From JAWLDA01 sp041686855 (GTDB lineage Bacteria > Bacillota > Limnochordia > DTU080 > RSA5), in NCBI GenBank assembly GCA_041686855.1, contig JAWLDA010000001.1:516061-580060 (forward strand): a stretch of DNA of 64,000 nucleotides. The letters are read 5' to 3'. Below, piece by piece: positions 50,280-59,307 of this stretch; position 1 is the first letter of the stretch, and the number at the start of each line of letters is the position of its first letter. The notes under the pieces are model-generated. The model worked only from the letters and a program-made list of their open reading frames with translations, did no database searches and was not told where the DNA came from. A program made the position numbers and the translations under genes.

Positions 50280-52922
50280 TTAACACTTGCTGTAGCCGCA
50301 TGCCTTGCAGACGTAGCAACCTTCCTCTCGAGCGAGAGCGGCGACGCCACAGGTGGGGCAGAGATCCATGCCGCGCACGTTCACCTTCACCTTGAGGCCG
50401 CTTCCATTCTCCGACAAGTGCTTACGCAGCGATTTCGCCATCGCGTCCGGGACCGAGGAGACTCGATTCTCACCAAATCCGACGGAGGAGGAGCCTCCGA
50501 TGTTGGCTAGATGGTCGACGAGGAGCGAGACCTTCTTTTCAGTACTTGGAATCGCGGCGTGCTTAAGGAAGAGCGTTACCAAGCGACCGAGCGCCTCGGA
50601 AGCCGCTGCGACGTCACTACCCGCCTTGCCGATGTTTACAAAAACCTCTACCGGCCGGCCGTCGAGCTCGTTGATCGTGATAAACGCCTTACCTAGTGGA
50701 GTCGGCCACTCGTACGTCGCTCCGGTCAGCTTTTGCGGACGATGTTCCCAAGCGTTGTGGACGTGCTCGGTGCGTGTCTCCTGGGCGAGGTCGAATTCGA
50801 TGACCCCGTTACCGTTGCCGTTGACAGCATTACCGATGCTACCATTACCCGCGTCATCCTCCGTCAGCGTCTCAAGCGAGGAGGTTAACGAAACAGCTTG
50901 AGCGCTAGCGCTCACGTCACTCTTCTCCGACTCCTCGTCGATACGTGAGAGGACCTGCTGGTCACGGGAGCCATCGCGGTAGATCGTCACCCCTTTACAC
51001 CCGAGACGGTAGGCGTACTCGTACAACTCCTTGGTCTGCTGAACGGTGTAGTCGCTGGGGCAGTTGGCTGTCTTGGAGATGCTTGAGTCGGTCCAGCGTT
51101 GCACCGCTGCCTGTACTTTGATGTGTTGCTGCGGCGTCAAATCCATCGCCGTTACAAAGTGGTCGGGTAGATTGTCAAGTTTTGGATCGACGTGAGGATG
51201 TTGGGCAAACCAATCCTCGACGATCCGCTCCTTCACTTCTTTCATGCCGAGCCGACCGTTGCGCCAATAGGTCCAACTGTAATACGGCTCGATGCCCGTG
51301 CTGGTGCCGACCATCGTTCCGGTGCTACCGGTAGGCGCTTGAGTGAGGATACAGACGTTGCGGATTCCGTGCTTGGCAATCCCGTCCCGCACCTCCTGGG
51401 ACATTCCCGCCACAAATTGGCTCTGCAGGAACTTCTCCGCATCAAAGCGGGGGAAGGGCCCCTTCTCTTCGGCGATCTCGATGCTGGCGAGGTACGCCTC
51501 GTGCGCGATGAAGCGGTAGAGTCGATCGATGAAGTCTATGCTTTCGTCACTGCCGTATTTGAGGCCGAGATGGATGAGCATCTCGCCGAGGCCCATTGTG
51601 CCTAATCCGACGCGACGTTCGGCTTTCTGGACGTCCTCGTTCTTCTCAAAGAAGTACGGCGTTACGTCGATTACGTTGTCGAGGAAACGTACGCCCAAGC
51701 GTACCGCGCGCCGCAGGTCATCCCAGAGGACCTCTCCACTCTGGGCGAAACGGGAGAGGTTGATATGTCCGAGGTTGCAGACGCCCCAGCCGGGAAGTGG
51801 CTGTTCCCCGCATGGATTTGTCGAGATGAGGTCCTCGAAGTACCAAGCGTTGGAGTACTCGTTCATCCGTTCCAAAAAGACGACGCCCGGTTCGGCCGAC
51901 ATCCAGGCCGACTCCATGATCGTATCCCACATTTCGCGGGCCCGGACGCGTTTAAAGGGGACGACCGGCTTTTTGTACTCATCGCGCCAGCGTTTGAGAT
52001 TGCCGTCCCAAAGCTTGTCGTACTCGGGATCGGTTGTGTCGGGGAAGACGAGCTCCCAATCCGCATCCTGCTCGACGGCTTTCATAAAGTCGTCGCTGAT
52101 TCCGACAGAGATGTTCGCGTTGGTGATGGCGCCCATGTCCCGCTTGGCGTTGATGAAGTCTAAGATGTCCGGATGCCAGTCGTTGAGGATCAGCATGAGC
52201 GCGCCTCGGCGTGAGCCACCTTGCTCAACGAGGCCGGTCGCAAAAGAGAAGAGACCGCCCCAACTGACCGAACCTGAGCTACGTCCGTTGACGCCTTTGA
52301 CGTAAGCGAGGCGCGGGCGCAAGGTGGAGAGGTTGATGCCCACTCCGCCGCCGCGGGACATCACCTCGACCATATTGCCCAGTGTGTCGATGATCGCTTG
52401 GCGAGAGTCGCGCGGAATGGAAGGGTCGTTCCCTTCGAGTGGGAGCACGTAGCAGTTGTACGCCGTAAGCTCCTGGCCGGTACCCAGCATCGCGTTGATG
52501 CGGCCGCCAGGGCTGAATCTAAAGTTGTCCAAAGCCCAGCGAAACTCTTTCTCGAGCTCCTCGCGGCGTGGCTCAGCCTCCACGTCGACAATCGCTTTCG
52601 CCATACGATCCCACATTTGCGCAGGATGGGTCTCAAGTGGCCGATCAATCTTTTTACGCTCCTGGCGGATCAGTTCACCGGTGCTCTTGACCTCGACCGT
52701 GATGGTATCACCGGAGATCTCACGCACTGTGCCGACCTCTCGCTGAGGGAACCGAGGGTCATCTTTCACCAGGGCGACAACGGTGTCGCCAACACTCAGG
52801 TCTTTCGAAGGATCCTTAATCGCGTAGCGATCAAGGAAAACCAGCTCCGAGATCGGGCTAAGTGAGATCGACGCGGTACGGCTCGTAACAGGTTGTCCCG
52901 TCCGGGGTGACTCTTTGGACAC
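50280..52922 (-). CDS. nrdJ: adenosylcobalamin-dependent ribonucleotide reductase (class II)
   Basis: About 880 residues. Makes deoxyribonucleotides with a vitamin B12 radical, without a second subunit. Visible: TAYNCYVLPL and NPCGEQPLPGWGVCNLG (redox and radical Cys sites), the PTGSTGTMVGTSTGIEP loop, and a C-terminal zinc-ribbon-like CPTCGVAALAREEGCYVCKACGYSKC region. The start is GTG 52922 because AAGGAGG lies eight bases upstream; the frame extends 12 codons further without support. nrdR lies immediately upstream and probably controls it. Confidence 0.93.
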   Translation of the reverse strand: MSKESPRTGQPVTSRTASISLSPISELVFLDRYAIKDPSKDLSVGDTVVALVKDDPRFPQREVGTVREISGDTITVEVKSTGELIRQERKKIDRPLETHPAQMWDRMAKAIVDVEAEPRREELEKEFRWALDNFRFSPGGRINAMLGTGQELTAYNCYVLPLEGNDPSIPRDSRQAIIDTLGNMVEVMSRGGGVGINLSTLRPRLAYVKGVNGRSSGSVSWGGLFSFATGLVEQGGSRRGALMLILNDWHPDILDFINAKRDMGAITNANISVGISDDFMKAVEQDADWELVFPDTTDPEYDKLWDGNLKRWRDEYKKPVVPFKRVRAREMWDTIMESAWMSAEPGVVFLERMNEYSNAWYFEDLISTNPCGEQPLPGWGVCNLGHINLSRFAQSGEVLWDDLRRAVRLGVRFLDNVIDVTPYFFEKNEDVQKAERRVGLGTMGLGEMLIHLGLKYGSDESIDFIDRLYRFIAHEAYLASIEIAEEKGPFPRFDAEKFLQSQFVAGMSQEVRDGIAKHGIRNVCILTQAPTGSTGTMVGTSTGIEPYYSWTYWRNGRLGMKEVKERIVEDWFAQHPHVDPKLDNLPDHFVTAMDLTPQQHIKVQAAVQRWTDSSISKTANCPSDYTVQQTKELYEYAYRLGCKGVTIYRDGSRDQQVLSRIDEESEKSDVSASAQAVSLTSSLETLTEDDAGNGSIGNAVNGNGNGVIEFDLAQETRTEHVHNAWEHRPQKLTGATYEWPTPLGKAFITINELDGRPVEVFVNIGKAGSDVAAASEALGRLVTLFLKHAAIPSTEKKVSLLVDHLANIGGSSSVGFGENRVSSVPDAMAKSLRKHLSENGSGLKVKVNVRGMDLCPTCGVAALAREEGCYVCKACGYSKC

Positions 52923-53010
52923 GGGTTCGTCCTCCTTGGTGGTTGATACTGGCATCACTTTGGTGTGCGGCGTGCGAGAGGGAGTCGGGCGCGCCCGTCA
53001 TAGGCATGCG

Positions 53011-53472
53011 TTAGTTGTGCTTCTCCTGAAGCAGTCGATCGAGTTCGGCGTGAAATTGCTTGATGTCTCGAAATTGGCGATACACCGAAGCGAACCGGAC
53101 GTATGCGACCTGGTCGATCGAGCGCAATGCGTCCATCACGAGTTCGCCGATGTGGCGCGACGAGACCTCGTGTTCGAGTGAGTTGCGCAGGCTCTGTTCG
53201 ACCTGGACCACGACTCGCTCAAGCGTCGCTAAGGGAACCGCCCGCTTCTCACAGGCGGTAATAAGTCCTTTCAAGATCTTGTTTGGGTCAAACTCTTCTC
53301 GTGTTCCGTCTTTCTTGATCACCATTAAGGGGATGGTCTCGACTCGTTCGTATGTAGTGAACCGCTCGCCGCAAGCGAGGCACTCTCGGCGACGGCGTGT
53401 TGCGGAGCCTTCATCGGTGGGACGACTTTCGAGTACGCGCGTATCAACGTCGGAGCAATACGGGCACTTCAA
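53011..53472 (-). CDS. nrdR: transcriptional repressor NrdR
   Basis: 153 residues. An N-terminal zinc ribbon (CPYCSDVDTRVLESRPTDEG and CLACGERFTTYER) is followed by an ATP-cone domain (VIKKDGTREEFDPNKILKGL). NrdR senses nucleotide levels and represses ribonucleotide reductase genes. TTG at 53470-53472 is eight bases after GGGAGG. It is the first gene of a likely nrdR-nrdJ operon, with an inverted repeat at its promoter that may be its own binding site. Confidence 0.95.
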   Translation of the reverse strand: MKCPYCSDVDTRVLESRPTDEGSATRRRRECLACGERFTTYERVETIPLMVIKKDGTREEFDPNKILKGLITACEKRAVPLATLERVVVQVEQSLRNSLEHEVSSRHIGELVMDALRSIDQVAYVRFASVYRQFRDIKQFHAELDRLLQEKHN

Positions 53473-53523
53473 TGCTAGAGCCTCCCAAGGTCACCTGCCA
53501 AACGCGAGAGACCGAACGGACGA

Positions 53524-53579
53524 TCGCTACAAGATGTAGCGCGGCTCCTATTATAAGCCCCCCACATGTAGCGAGTCAA
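53524..53579 (-). promoter_or_regulatory. nrdR promoter with candidate NrdR boxes
   Basis: On the minus strand TTGACT (53574-53579), an 18-base spacer and TATAAT (53550-53555) form a good promoter. Just downstream lies the palindrome GCTACATCTTGTAGC (53526-53540), and CGCTACATG recurs in the spacer (about 53565-53573). Two related palindromic sites around the -10 fit autoregulation by NrdR; the sequence match to NrdR boxes is partial. Confidence 0.6.
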
Positions 53580-53720
53580 CCCGGACGTTGGTCCCACCAC
53601 CGGGATTTTCCAAAGAGCATGTATGGGGCGACGAAAAAATCCGCGACCGAATCCAGTGCCGTAAGCGTGCTTGGCGCGTCCTTGGGGCATTCTAAAGCGT
53701 ACGGGTGGAGGTGACTAATC

Positions 53721-54257
53721 GTGAGTGAGATGCGTAGAGAGCAGAATGTAGGGACGCTTGATTCGTGGGTTCGTGTTGCGGGAGGGTTATTCCTTCTGGC
53801 ACTTGGCACGTCGGGCCGCCTTGGCCGGGTCGGTTCGGTCGTAAGTATGGCGCTGGGCGCCGGCACGGTGGCTGATGGCGTGACCCGCTACTGTCCGTAC
53901 TATAAGATGACGGGGGTTTCCACCGTCGAGCGTGATCAAGCGCGCCGTTCGATCGATGCGAGTCGCTTAAACCGTAGCGGGGTGGAGCAGCTTGTCGAAG
54001 AGACGGATCCCGTCCCCCGCAGCGTACCCTGGGAACGTCCTGCTCAGAGCCGGGTGGAAGAGAGTGAGCAGGCCCAAAGCACCATCGACCCCTCCTACGG
54101 GTCACAACGGACGAGTGGGACGAACGCTACGGGCCAATCTGAGGGCCAGAGAGGATCGAGCGGTCCGAACGGTTCCAATGGCTCCAGCGGCGAGAGCAGT
54201 TCGAGTAGAGCGTTTACTGCGCCCGGCCCCAAATCGGCGACGACGAGGCGGATATAG
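53721..54257 (+). CDS. DUF2892 (YgaP-like) membrane protein with Ser/Gly-rich tail
   Basis: 178 residues. The first ~65 carry VGTLDSWVRVAGGLFLLALG and a second helix ending DGVTRYCPYYKMTG, the pattern of DUF2892 with its conserved CP. The C-terminal ~110 residues are low-complexity (Ser, Gly, Asn, Gln), without recognisable fold. GTG at 53721 has GGAGGTG eight bases upstream. DUF2892 parts often accompany rhodanese domains; none is present here. A terminator follows. Confidence 0.8.
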   Translation: MSEMRREQNVGTLDSWVRVAGGLFLLALGTSGRLGRVGSVVSMALGAGTVADGVTRYCPYYKMTGVSTVERDQARRSIDASRLNRSGVEQLVEETDPVPRSVPWERPAQSRVEESEQAQSTIDPSYGSQRTSGTNATGQSEGQRGSSGPNGSNGSSGESSSSRAFTAPGPKSATTRRI

Positions 54258-54282
54258 GGCTGGAAAGCGCTAAGGGCGCGAA

Positions 54283-54314
54283 AAGTCCCGGGCAGAGTGG
54301 GCTACCCGGGACTT
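54283..54314. terminator. terminator hairpin between convergent genes
   Basis: aagtcccggg (54283-54292) and cccgggactt (54305-54314) form a perfect ten-base stem with a 12-base loop. ttctc follows on the plus strand and ttttcgc on the minus strand, so it can end transcripts from both sides. Confidence 0.75.
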
Positions 54315-54347
54315 CTCAAGGGTGTTATCAATGAGCGTTGATCAGAC

Positions 54348-54746
54348 CTATTCGACGGTCAGAGTACCCACCATGCCTGAAGCCTCGTGACCAGGCTCGG
54401 TGCAGACGATCTTGTACTCGCCGCTCGCGTTGGGTGTAAACGAGAACGTGGCGGACTGACCCGCAGTTACTTTGCCTGAATCGGCGCCGTTGATCCCCTG
54501 GATGACCATATCGTGTTGGACGCGGCCGTCGTTCTTAAAGACGATCTCGACCGACTCGCCCCTCTTCACCGTCAGATCCGCAGGTGAGAAGGCAAAGTCG
54601 GTACCGCTAACCTCGATCGTTTGAGATCCGCCGCTGCTCGACGAGGACGAGGTCGAGGTGGGCTCTTCCGAGCCGCCGCCGCCGCATGCCGCTACCAACA
54701 GCGCGACAAGCAGCAGGGCTATGACGCTGCCCAGCTTCTTAGACAC
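54348..54746 (-). CDS. cupredoxin (plastocyanin/azurin-like) lipoprotein
   Basis: 132 residues. The lipoprotein signal ends LLVALLVAACGGGG, followed by a Ser-rich linker and a single cupredoxin domain. Type 1 copper ligands are visible: His in VQHDMVI, then Cys, His and Met in IVCTEPGHEASGM. It would be a small blue-copper electron carrier tethered to the membrane, or a copper buffer. GTG at 54744-54746 is preceded by AAAGGGG. Confidence 0.87.
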   Translation of the reverse strand: MSKKLGSVIALLLVALLVAACGGGGSEEPTSTSSSSSSGGSQTIEVSGTDFAFSPADLTVKRGESVEIVFKNDGRVQHDMVIQGINGADSGKVTAGQSATFSFTPNASGEYKIVCTEPGHEASGMVGTLTVE

Positions 54747-54909
54747 GTAACCATACCCCTTTCGAAGTGACCGTAACTTCCGTCGTCTAGTTTATGGTTC
54801 CCTACTTCACAAGTCAAGAGAGGGCGGCCCAAATTGTGCCTCCCTTGTTTAAAATGCATTTGTAAACGTTTTTGGAAATTTTGCCGCACCCAGGGATGAG
54901 CGCGCAGGC

Positions 54910-55257
54910 TTACGAATTGCGTTCCCTGAGCAGGATCCGCAGACGATTTAAAAAGGCCTTGTAGCGGGGAGTGAGAGTGGCGTTTGGATCCGCGCCCTTG
55001 GCGGCGGCTCGCATGAGTTGGCGCAGTCTATGGGCTGATACTTTCCCGTAAAAGAGATCTTCGCCCTTATAGGCGACGACGGGAATCAGATCGCGATAAC
55101 GTTCAAAGAGCTCCCGATCGGTCGTGATGTCGACTACGTCGACATCAAAGGGAGTTTGGCGCCGCACCTCTTCGATCACGTGCAGCGCATCATCGCATAA
55201 GGGGCAACACTCTTTGACGTAGACGCTGAGGCGTACGCTTCGATTATCCCTGCTCAT
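54910..55257 (-). CDS. glutaredoxin-like thiol-redox protein (DUF836-type)
   Basis: 115 residues from ATG 55255-55257, inside the end of cysK (14-base overlap). LSVYVKECCPLCDDALHVIEEV gives a CxxC thioredoxin-fold active site, and IPVVAYKGEDLFYGKVS carries the cis-Pro. It probably acts as a small thiol oxidoreductase. No strong ribosome site is seen, so translation is probably coupled to cysK. Confidence 0.78.
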   Translation of the reverse strand: MSRDNRSVRLSVYVKECCPLCDDALHVIEEVRRQTPFDVDVVDITTDRELFERYRDLIPVVAYKGEDLFYGKVSAHRLRQLMRAAAKGADPNATLTPRYKAFLNRLRILLRERNS

Positions 55258-56179
55258 CCTGGAATAAGGGGGTGGACAAGTAACGTTCACCCGAGTCCGG
55301 TAAAATAGCAACAATCACTTTGCCTTTGTTCTCGGGACGATTGGCCACGACCTCTGCCGCGTGGACGGCTGCGCCTGACGAGATGCCGACGAGGACGCCC
55401 TCTTCGCGGGCCAGGCGACGTGCGCCGTCAAAGGCCTCTTCGTTTTGGACTTGCACCACTTCATCAATGATATCGACGTTGAGAATGTCGGGAATGAATC
55501 CAGCCCCGATCCCCTGGATCTTGTGAGGACCCGGTTGCCGTCCGGAAAGGACTGCCGAATCACGTGGTTCAACGGCAATCGTTTTAAAGGAAGGTTTCCG
55601 CTTTTTTATCACTTCGCTGACCCCGGTGATCGTACCACCGGTTCCGATCCCGCTAATGAGGATATCGACCTTGCCGTCGGTAGCGTTCCAGATCTCTTCG
55701 GCGGTGGTGCGCCGGTGAATCTCAGGATTGGCGGCGTTCTCGAACTGTTGCGGAATGAAGGCTTTGGGAAGATCCGCAGCGAGCTCCTTAGCCTTGGCGA
55801 TGCAGCCGCGCATACCCTCTGCGCCCGGCGTCAAGACGAGCTCGGCACCGTACGCCTTTAACAAGTTGCGTCGCTCCATACTCATCGTATCCGGCATCAC
55901 CAAAATGACGCGATACCCTTTGGCGGCTGCGACGCACGCAAGAGCAATCCCCGTGTTGCCACTGGTAGGCTCGATAATGACCGTCTCTTGATCGATGCGG
56001 CCTTCCCGTTCAGCCGACTCGATCATACTAAGGCCGATTCGATCCTTGACGCTGCCGGCCGGATTAAACCCTTCCAGCTTGCCGATCACCTCGGCTCCTG
56101 ACTGAGCGGAGATTCGATTTAACCTAATAAGTGGTGTGTCGCCAATGAGTTCGGCGATTGATCCGGCAATTTGCGTCAC
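55244..56179 (-). CDS. cysK: cysteine synthase (O-acetylserine sulfhydrylase)
   Basis: 311 residues, PLP enzyme that makes cysteine from O-acetylserine and sulfide. AELIGDTPLIRLNRIS, the PLP Lys in FNPAGSVKDRIGLSMI, TSGNTGIALACVAA and SGIGTGGTITGVSEVI are diagnostic. GTG at 56177-56179 has GGAGGGG seven bases upstream, behind a clear promoter. A thiol-redox gene is coupled to its end. Confidence 0.95.
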   Translation of the reverse strand: MTQIAGSIAELIGDTPLIRLNRISAQSGAEVIGKLEGFNPAGSVKDRIGLSMIESAEREGRIDQETVIIEPTSGNTGIALACVAAAKGYRVILVMPDTMSMERRNLLKAYGAELVLTPGAEGMRGCIAKAKELAADLPKAFIPQQFENAANPEIHRRTTAEEIWNATDGKVDILISGIGTGGTITGVSEVIKKRKPSFKTIAVEPRDSAVLSGRQPGPHKIQGIGAGFIPDILNVDIIDEVVQVQNEEAFDGARRLAREEGVLVGISSGAAVHAAEVVANRPENKGKVIVAILPDSGERYLSTPLFQDEQG

Positions 56180-56208
56180 GTGTGGCCCCTCCGATCGTTT
56201 CTTTTCCT

Positions 56209-56237
56209 ATTATAGCTGCCGGATTACTCGGATGCAA
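56209..56237 (-). promoter_or_regulatory. sigma-70-type promoter for cysK
   Basis: On the minus strand TTGCAT (56232-56237), a 17-base spacer and a perfect TATAAT (56209-56214). Transcription would start about 22 bases before the GTG. Confidence 0.75.
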
Positions 56238-56269
56238 GGTGTGCAGGGTTTGTCTGTTGCGTTGGGTTG

Positions 56270-56299
56270 TTGACGCGATAGTGACAGTTGCGTTATAAT
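56270..56299 (+). promoter_or_regulatory. sigma-70-type promoter for the SAM-riboswitch/metYX transcript
   Basis: TTGACG (56270-56275), an 18-base spacer and a perfect TATAAT (56294-56299). It lies 47 bases before the riboswitch aptamer and is divergent from the cysK promoter. Confidence 0.8.
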
Positions 56300-56346
56300 C
56301 TGGGCAACGCTCCAAGAGATGCTAGTTGGGAGCATTATAAGCCACA

Positions 56347-56470
56347 CTCATCAAGAGAGGCGGAGGGACTGGCCCGATGAAGCCCGGCAACCGACGGAGC
56401 GATCCGTGTCGTGGTGCTAATTCCTGCAGGGATGCGTAGACCGCGTGTTTGCGACACCCTGGGAGATGAG
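56347..56470 (+). ncRNA. SAM-I (S-box) riboswitch
   Basis: The P1 helix pairs ctcatc (56347-56352) with gatgag (56465-56470). Inside are the hallmark segments AGAGaGGcGGAGGGAcTGGCCC, GATGAAGCCCGGCAACC and GGTGCTAATTCCTGCAG, which build the SAM pocket and pseudoknot. S-adenosylmethionine binding would favour the terminator at 56508 and shut off the methionine genes downstream. Confidence 0.95.
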
Positions 56471-56507
56471 GGGGCGGTCTGGGCTCAGGACTTACGAAAG
56501 CTCTTGT

Positions 56508-56530
56508 ACCCCCTCCACATCGGAGGGGGT
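56508..56530 (+). terminator. riboswitch expression-platform terminator
   Basis: accccctcc (56508-56516) and ggagggggt (56522-56530) form a nine-base stem with a five-base loop, then atttgtgt. It is the SAM-controlled stop for metY. About 100 unstructured bases follow before the metY start. Confidence 0.85.
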
Positions 56531-56638
56531 ATTTGTGTATAGACCGAGTTTGTAGACCCAGTTTGGAGACCGAGTACCACTCTAAAATGAACATATCTCA
56601 AGAATCGTAGGGTATGAGCCATAAGGAGGAGCAGTCCT

Positions 56639-57916
56639 TTGAGTGAAAAGAAGTTTCGATTTGACACGATCGCAGTCCACGGTGGACAAGAAGCAGATCC
56701 GGCGACTAATTCCCGTGCCGTTCCTCTCTATCAGACGACGTCGTTCGTCTTTAACGACACGCAACACGCGGCAGACCTGTTCGCCCTAAAAGAGTTCGGC
56801 AACATTTACACTCGGATTATGAATCCCACCACGGACGTCTTTGAAAAGCGCGTGGCCGAGTTGGAGGGTGGCGTCGGGGCCTTGGCGGTCGCGGCAGGGC
56901 AGACCGCTGAGCTCTTTGCAATCCTTAACCTTGCCGGTGCCGGCGATGAGATCGTCTCGGCGGCGAGCCTCTACGGTGGCACCTACAACCTCTTCAATCA
57001 TACCCTGGCTGAGATCGGCGTCACGGTGACGATGGTCGACCCAAGCAATCCCGACAACTTCCGTCAAGCCATCACAGATAAGACTAAGGCGCTCTATCTG
57101 GAGACCATCGGTAATCCGCGGCTGGATGTTCCCGACATTCAGGCGATTGCCGAGATCGCCCATGAGAACGGCATTCCGCTTATTGTCGACAACACGTTCG
57201 CTACGCCTTACCTATGTCGTCCGATCGACTGGGGAGCTGACATTGTGATTCACTCGGCCACTAAGTGGATTGGGGGTCACGGCACGTCGATCGGAGGTAT
57301 CATCGTCGACTCGGGCAAGTTTGATTGGGCAGCAAGCGGTAAATTCCCCCGCTTGACGACGCCCGACCCGAGTTACCACGGTGTCAATTACGTCGAAGCG
57401 TTGGGACCGTTGGCGTACATCATTCGAGCTCGCGTCCGGCTTTTACGAGATATGGGTGGACCGCTCTCGCCGTTCAACTCGTTCCTTTTCTTGCAAGGGT
57501 TGGAGACTCTGCCTCTGCGCATGGAGCGGCATGTCAACAACGCGCTGGCGGTTGCCAAGTATCTCGAATCCCACCCCAACGTCGCTTGGGTGAGTTATCC
57601 GGGGCTCGAGAGTCATCCTTCGTATGCGTTGGCTCAAAAGTACCTGCCTAAGGGGCCGGGGTCAGTCCTCACCTTTGGTGTAAAGGGCGGTAGCGAGGCT
57701 GCACGCAAGACGATTGACCGCATGAATCTCTTCTCGCTGCTGGCGAATGTGGGCGACGCGAAGTCGCTGGTGATTCACCCGGCGACGACGACGCACCAGC
57801 AACTTACGGCGGAGCAGCAGGAGAAGGCCGGTGTCTCCGAGGATATGATTCGACTCTCGATTGGCATTGAGGATATCGATGACATCCTCGAAGATCTCGA
57901 ACAGTCTCTTCAATAA
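56639..57916 (+). CDS. metY: O-acetylhomoserine sulfhydrylase
   Basis: 425 residues, PLP enzyme converting O-acetylhomoserine plus sulfide to homocysteine. RFDTIAVHGGQEADPATNSRA and VPLYQTTSFVFND open the protein; the PLP Lys is in HSATKWIGGHGTSIGG; LFSLLANVGDAKSLVIHPA is typical of MetY. TTG at 56639 lies eight bases after AAGGAGGAG. It is first in the SAM-riboswitch-controlled metY-metX pair. Confidence 0.95.
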   Translation: MSEKKFRFDTIAVHGGQEADPATNSRAVPLYQTTSFVFNDTQHAADLFALKEFGNIYTRIMNPTTDVFEKRVAELEGGVGALAVAAGQTAELFAILNLAGAGDEIVSAASLYGGTYNLFNHTLAEIGVTVTMVDPSNPDNFRQAITDKTKALYLETIGNPRLDVPDIQAIAEIAHENGIPLIVDNTFATPYLCRPIDWGADIVIHSATKWIGGHGTSIGGIIVDSGKFDWAASGKFPRLTTPDPSYHGVNYVEALGPLAYIIRARVRLLRDMGGPLSPFNSFLFLQGLETLPLRMERHVNNALAVAKYLESHPNVAWVSYPGLESHPSYALAQKYLPKGPGSVLTFGVKGGSEAARKTIDRMNLFSLLANVGDAKSLVIHPATTTHQQLTAEQQEKAGVSEDMIRLSIGIEDIDDILEDLEQSLQ

Positions 57917-57917
57917 G

Positions 57918-57954
57918 AGCCGGCAACAATAGCCGGCAACAATAGCCGGCAACA
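57918..57954. repeat. 13-bp tandem repeat, three copies
   Basis: agccggcaacaat occurs three times in a row directly after the metY stop. Each copy includes the small palindrome gccggc. It is too short and unspaced for CRISPR. It may be a slippage product. Confidence 0.7.
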
Positions 57955-58017
57955 TCGGTCGTCACCACGCATTCGTCAACGAGCGGTGTCGATGCGGTAC
58001 TCGAAAAAGATGCCTGA

Positions 58018-58049
58018 GGCGGGCGCGGAGCAGATCCGCTCCGCCCGCC
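58018..58049 (+). terminator. strong hairpin between metY and metX
   Basis: ggcgggc (58018-58024) pairs with gcccgcc (58043-58049), and ggagc with gctcc further in, interrupted by a two-base bulge, leaving a six-base loop. atttgg follows. It could attenuate metX expression or protect the metY message; there is no clear T-run. Confidence 0.45.
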
Positions 58050-58080
58050 ATTTGGATCAATCAGGGAGGGGGCTGAAGCG

Positions 58081-59256
58081 GTGCCGGAAAAGACAACCGA
58101 GATTCACGCGAGCGCATTCTCACGCCTTAAACGTCGGCCACACATGCGCTATGCTGTCTTGGCCGAGGATGAACCGTTCCTCCTTGAGTGTGGTCGATCC
58201 CTTGGTCCCATCACCGTTGCCTACGAGACATGGGGTGTTCTGAGCCCGACGAAAGACAACGTGGTGGTGATTCCCCACGCCTTAACCGGCGACAGCCACT
58301 GCGCCTCACACGACGGCGACGATGAACCCGGATGGTGGGAGGGGCTCGTCGGGCCCGGCAAAGTGATCGACACCGATAAGTACTACGTGATCTGCGCCAA
58401 CGTCCTGGGAGGCTGTCAAGGGACGACCGGGCCTGCCAGCATCGACCCCACGACCGGTCGTCCGTATGGATTGCGCTTTCCTACTGTAACGATTAGCGAT
58501 ATGGTGAGAGTGCAGCGTGAGCTCTTGCGGACGCTCAACATTGATCATATACACCTTGTGGTGGGTGGTTCGATGGGGGGCATGCAGACCCTCGAGTGGG
58601 GGCGGGCGTACTCGGAGATGATCGACGGGATCGTTCCGATCGCCACACCGGGTCGGTCCTCGCCTCAGTCGATCGCGTTCAACGAAGTGGGACGCCAGGC
58701 GATCTTGATGGATCCGCACTGGCAGGGAGGCGACTACTACGACTCCCAATCGCCTACGCGCGGCCTGGCCCTCGCGCGCATGATCGGCATGATCACGTTT
58801 CAGAGCGACATGTCGATGTGGAGCAAGTTTGGTCGCGAGCTGATGAACGCGCCCGAAGATCGCATCTACGATCTCGGCACCCAGTTTCAGGTGGAGAGTT
58901 ACCTAAGTTATCAAGGGGATAAACTTGTCGAACGTTTCGATCCCAACAGTTACATCTACCTGACGCGGGCGCTCGACCTCTTCGATCTCGGTCGGGGCTG
59001 CTCGTCGTTTCAAGAGGGGATCGCGCAGATTCGCGTACCCACCTTGGTAGTCGGGATTAGCTCGGATTTCTTGTACCCGCCGTATCAGCAGCTCGAGATT
59101 GCCGAAGCGCTTAAAGCCGAAGGCGTCGATGCAGAGTATCGCGAGATCGAGTGCCCGTATGGGCACGACGGCTTCTTGATTGAGATGGGGCAAATGACGA
59201 GTGTGCTCGGCGGATTCTTTGAGCAGGTCGAAAAACGAGCCTTCACCGGCCGCTAA
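58081..59256 (+). CDS. metX: homoserine O-acetyltransferase
   Basis: 391 residues, alpha/beta hydrolase-fold enzyme that acetylates homoserine to feed MetY. HALTGDSHC, the nucleophile elbow VVGGSMGGMQTLEWG (Ser) and the C-terminal YGHDGFLIE (His) are present. GTG at 58081 follows GGGAGGGGG. Succinyl specificity is possible in this family, but pairing with MetY favours acetyl. Confidence 0.93.
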   Translation: MPEKTTEIHASAFSRLKRRPHMRYAVLAEDEPFLLECGRSLGPITVAYETWGVLSPTKDNVVVIPHALTGDSHCASHDGDDEPGWWEGLVGPGKVIDTDKYYVICANVLGGCQGTTGPASIDPTTGRPYGLRFPTVTISDMVRVQRELLRTLNIDHIHLVVGGSMGGMQTLEWGRAYSEMIDGIVPIATPGRSSPQSIAFNEVGRQAILMDPHWQGGDYYDSQSPTRGLALARMIGMITFQSDMSMWSKFGRELMNAPEDRIYDLGTQFQVESYLSYQGDKLVERFDPNSYIYLTRALDLFDLGRGCSSFQEGIAQIRVPTLVVGISSDFLYPPYQQLEIAEALKAEGVDAEYREIECPYGHDGFLIEMGQMTSVLGGFFEQVEKRAFTGR

Positions 59257-59307
59257 TCCATGATCCAGCGTCCGATGAAGGCCGGATGTGAAGATGACGA
59301 CGTGTAA

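Noticed and set aside
54910..55314. Sec codon upstream of the DUF836-like gene
   Set aside because: The active site already has both cysteines (CCPLC), and there is no in-frame TGA aligned to a motif position.
57918..57954. CRISPR-like array after metY
   Set aside because: Only 13-base units with no spacers and no cas genes in the window.
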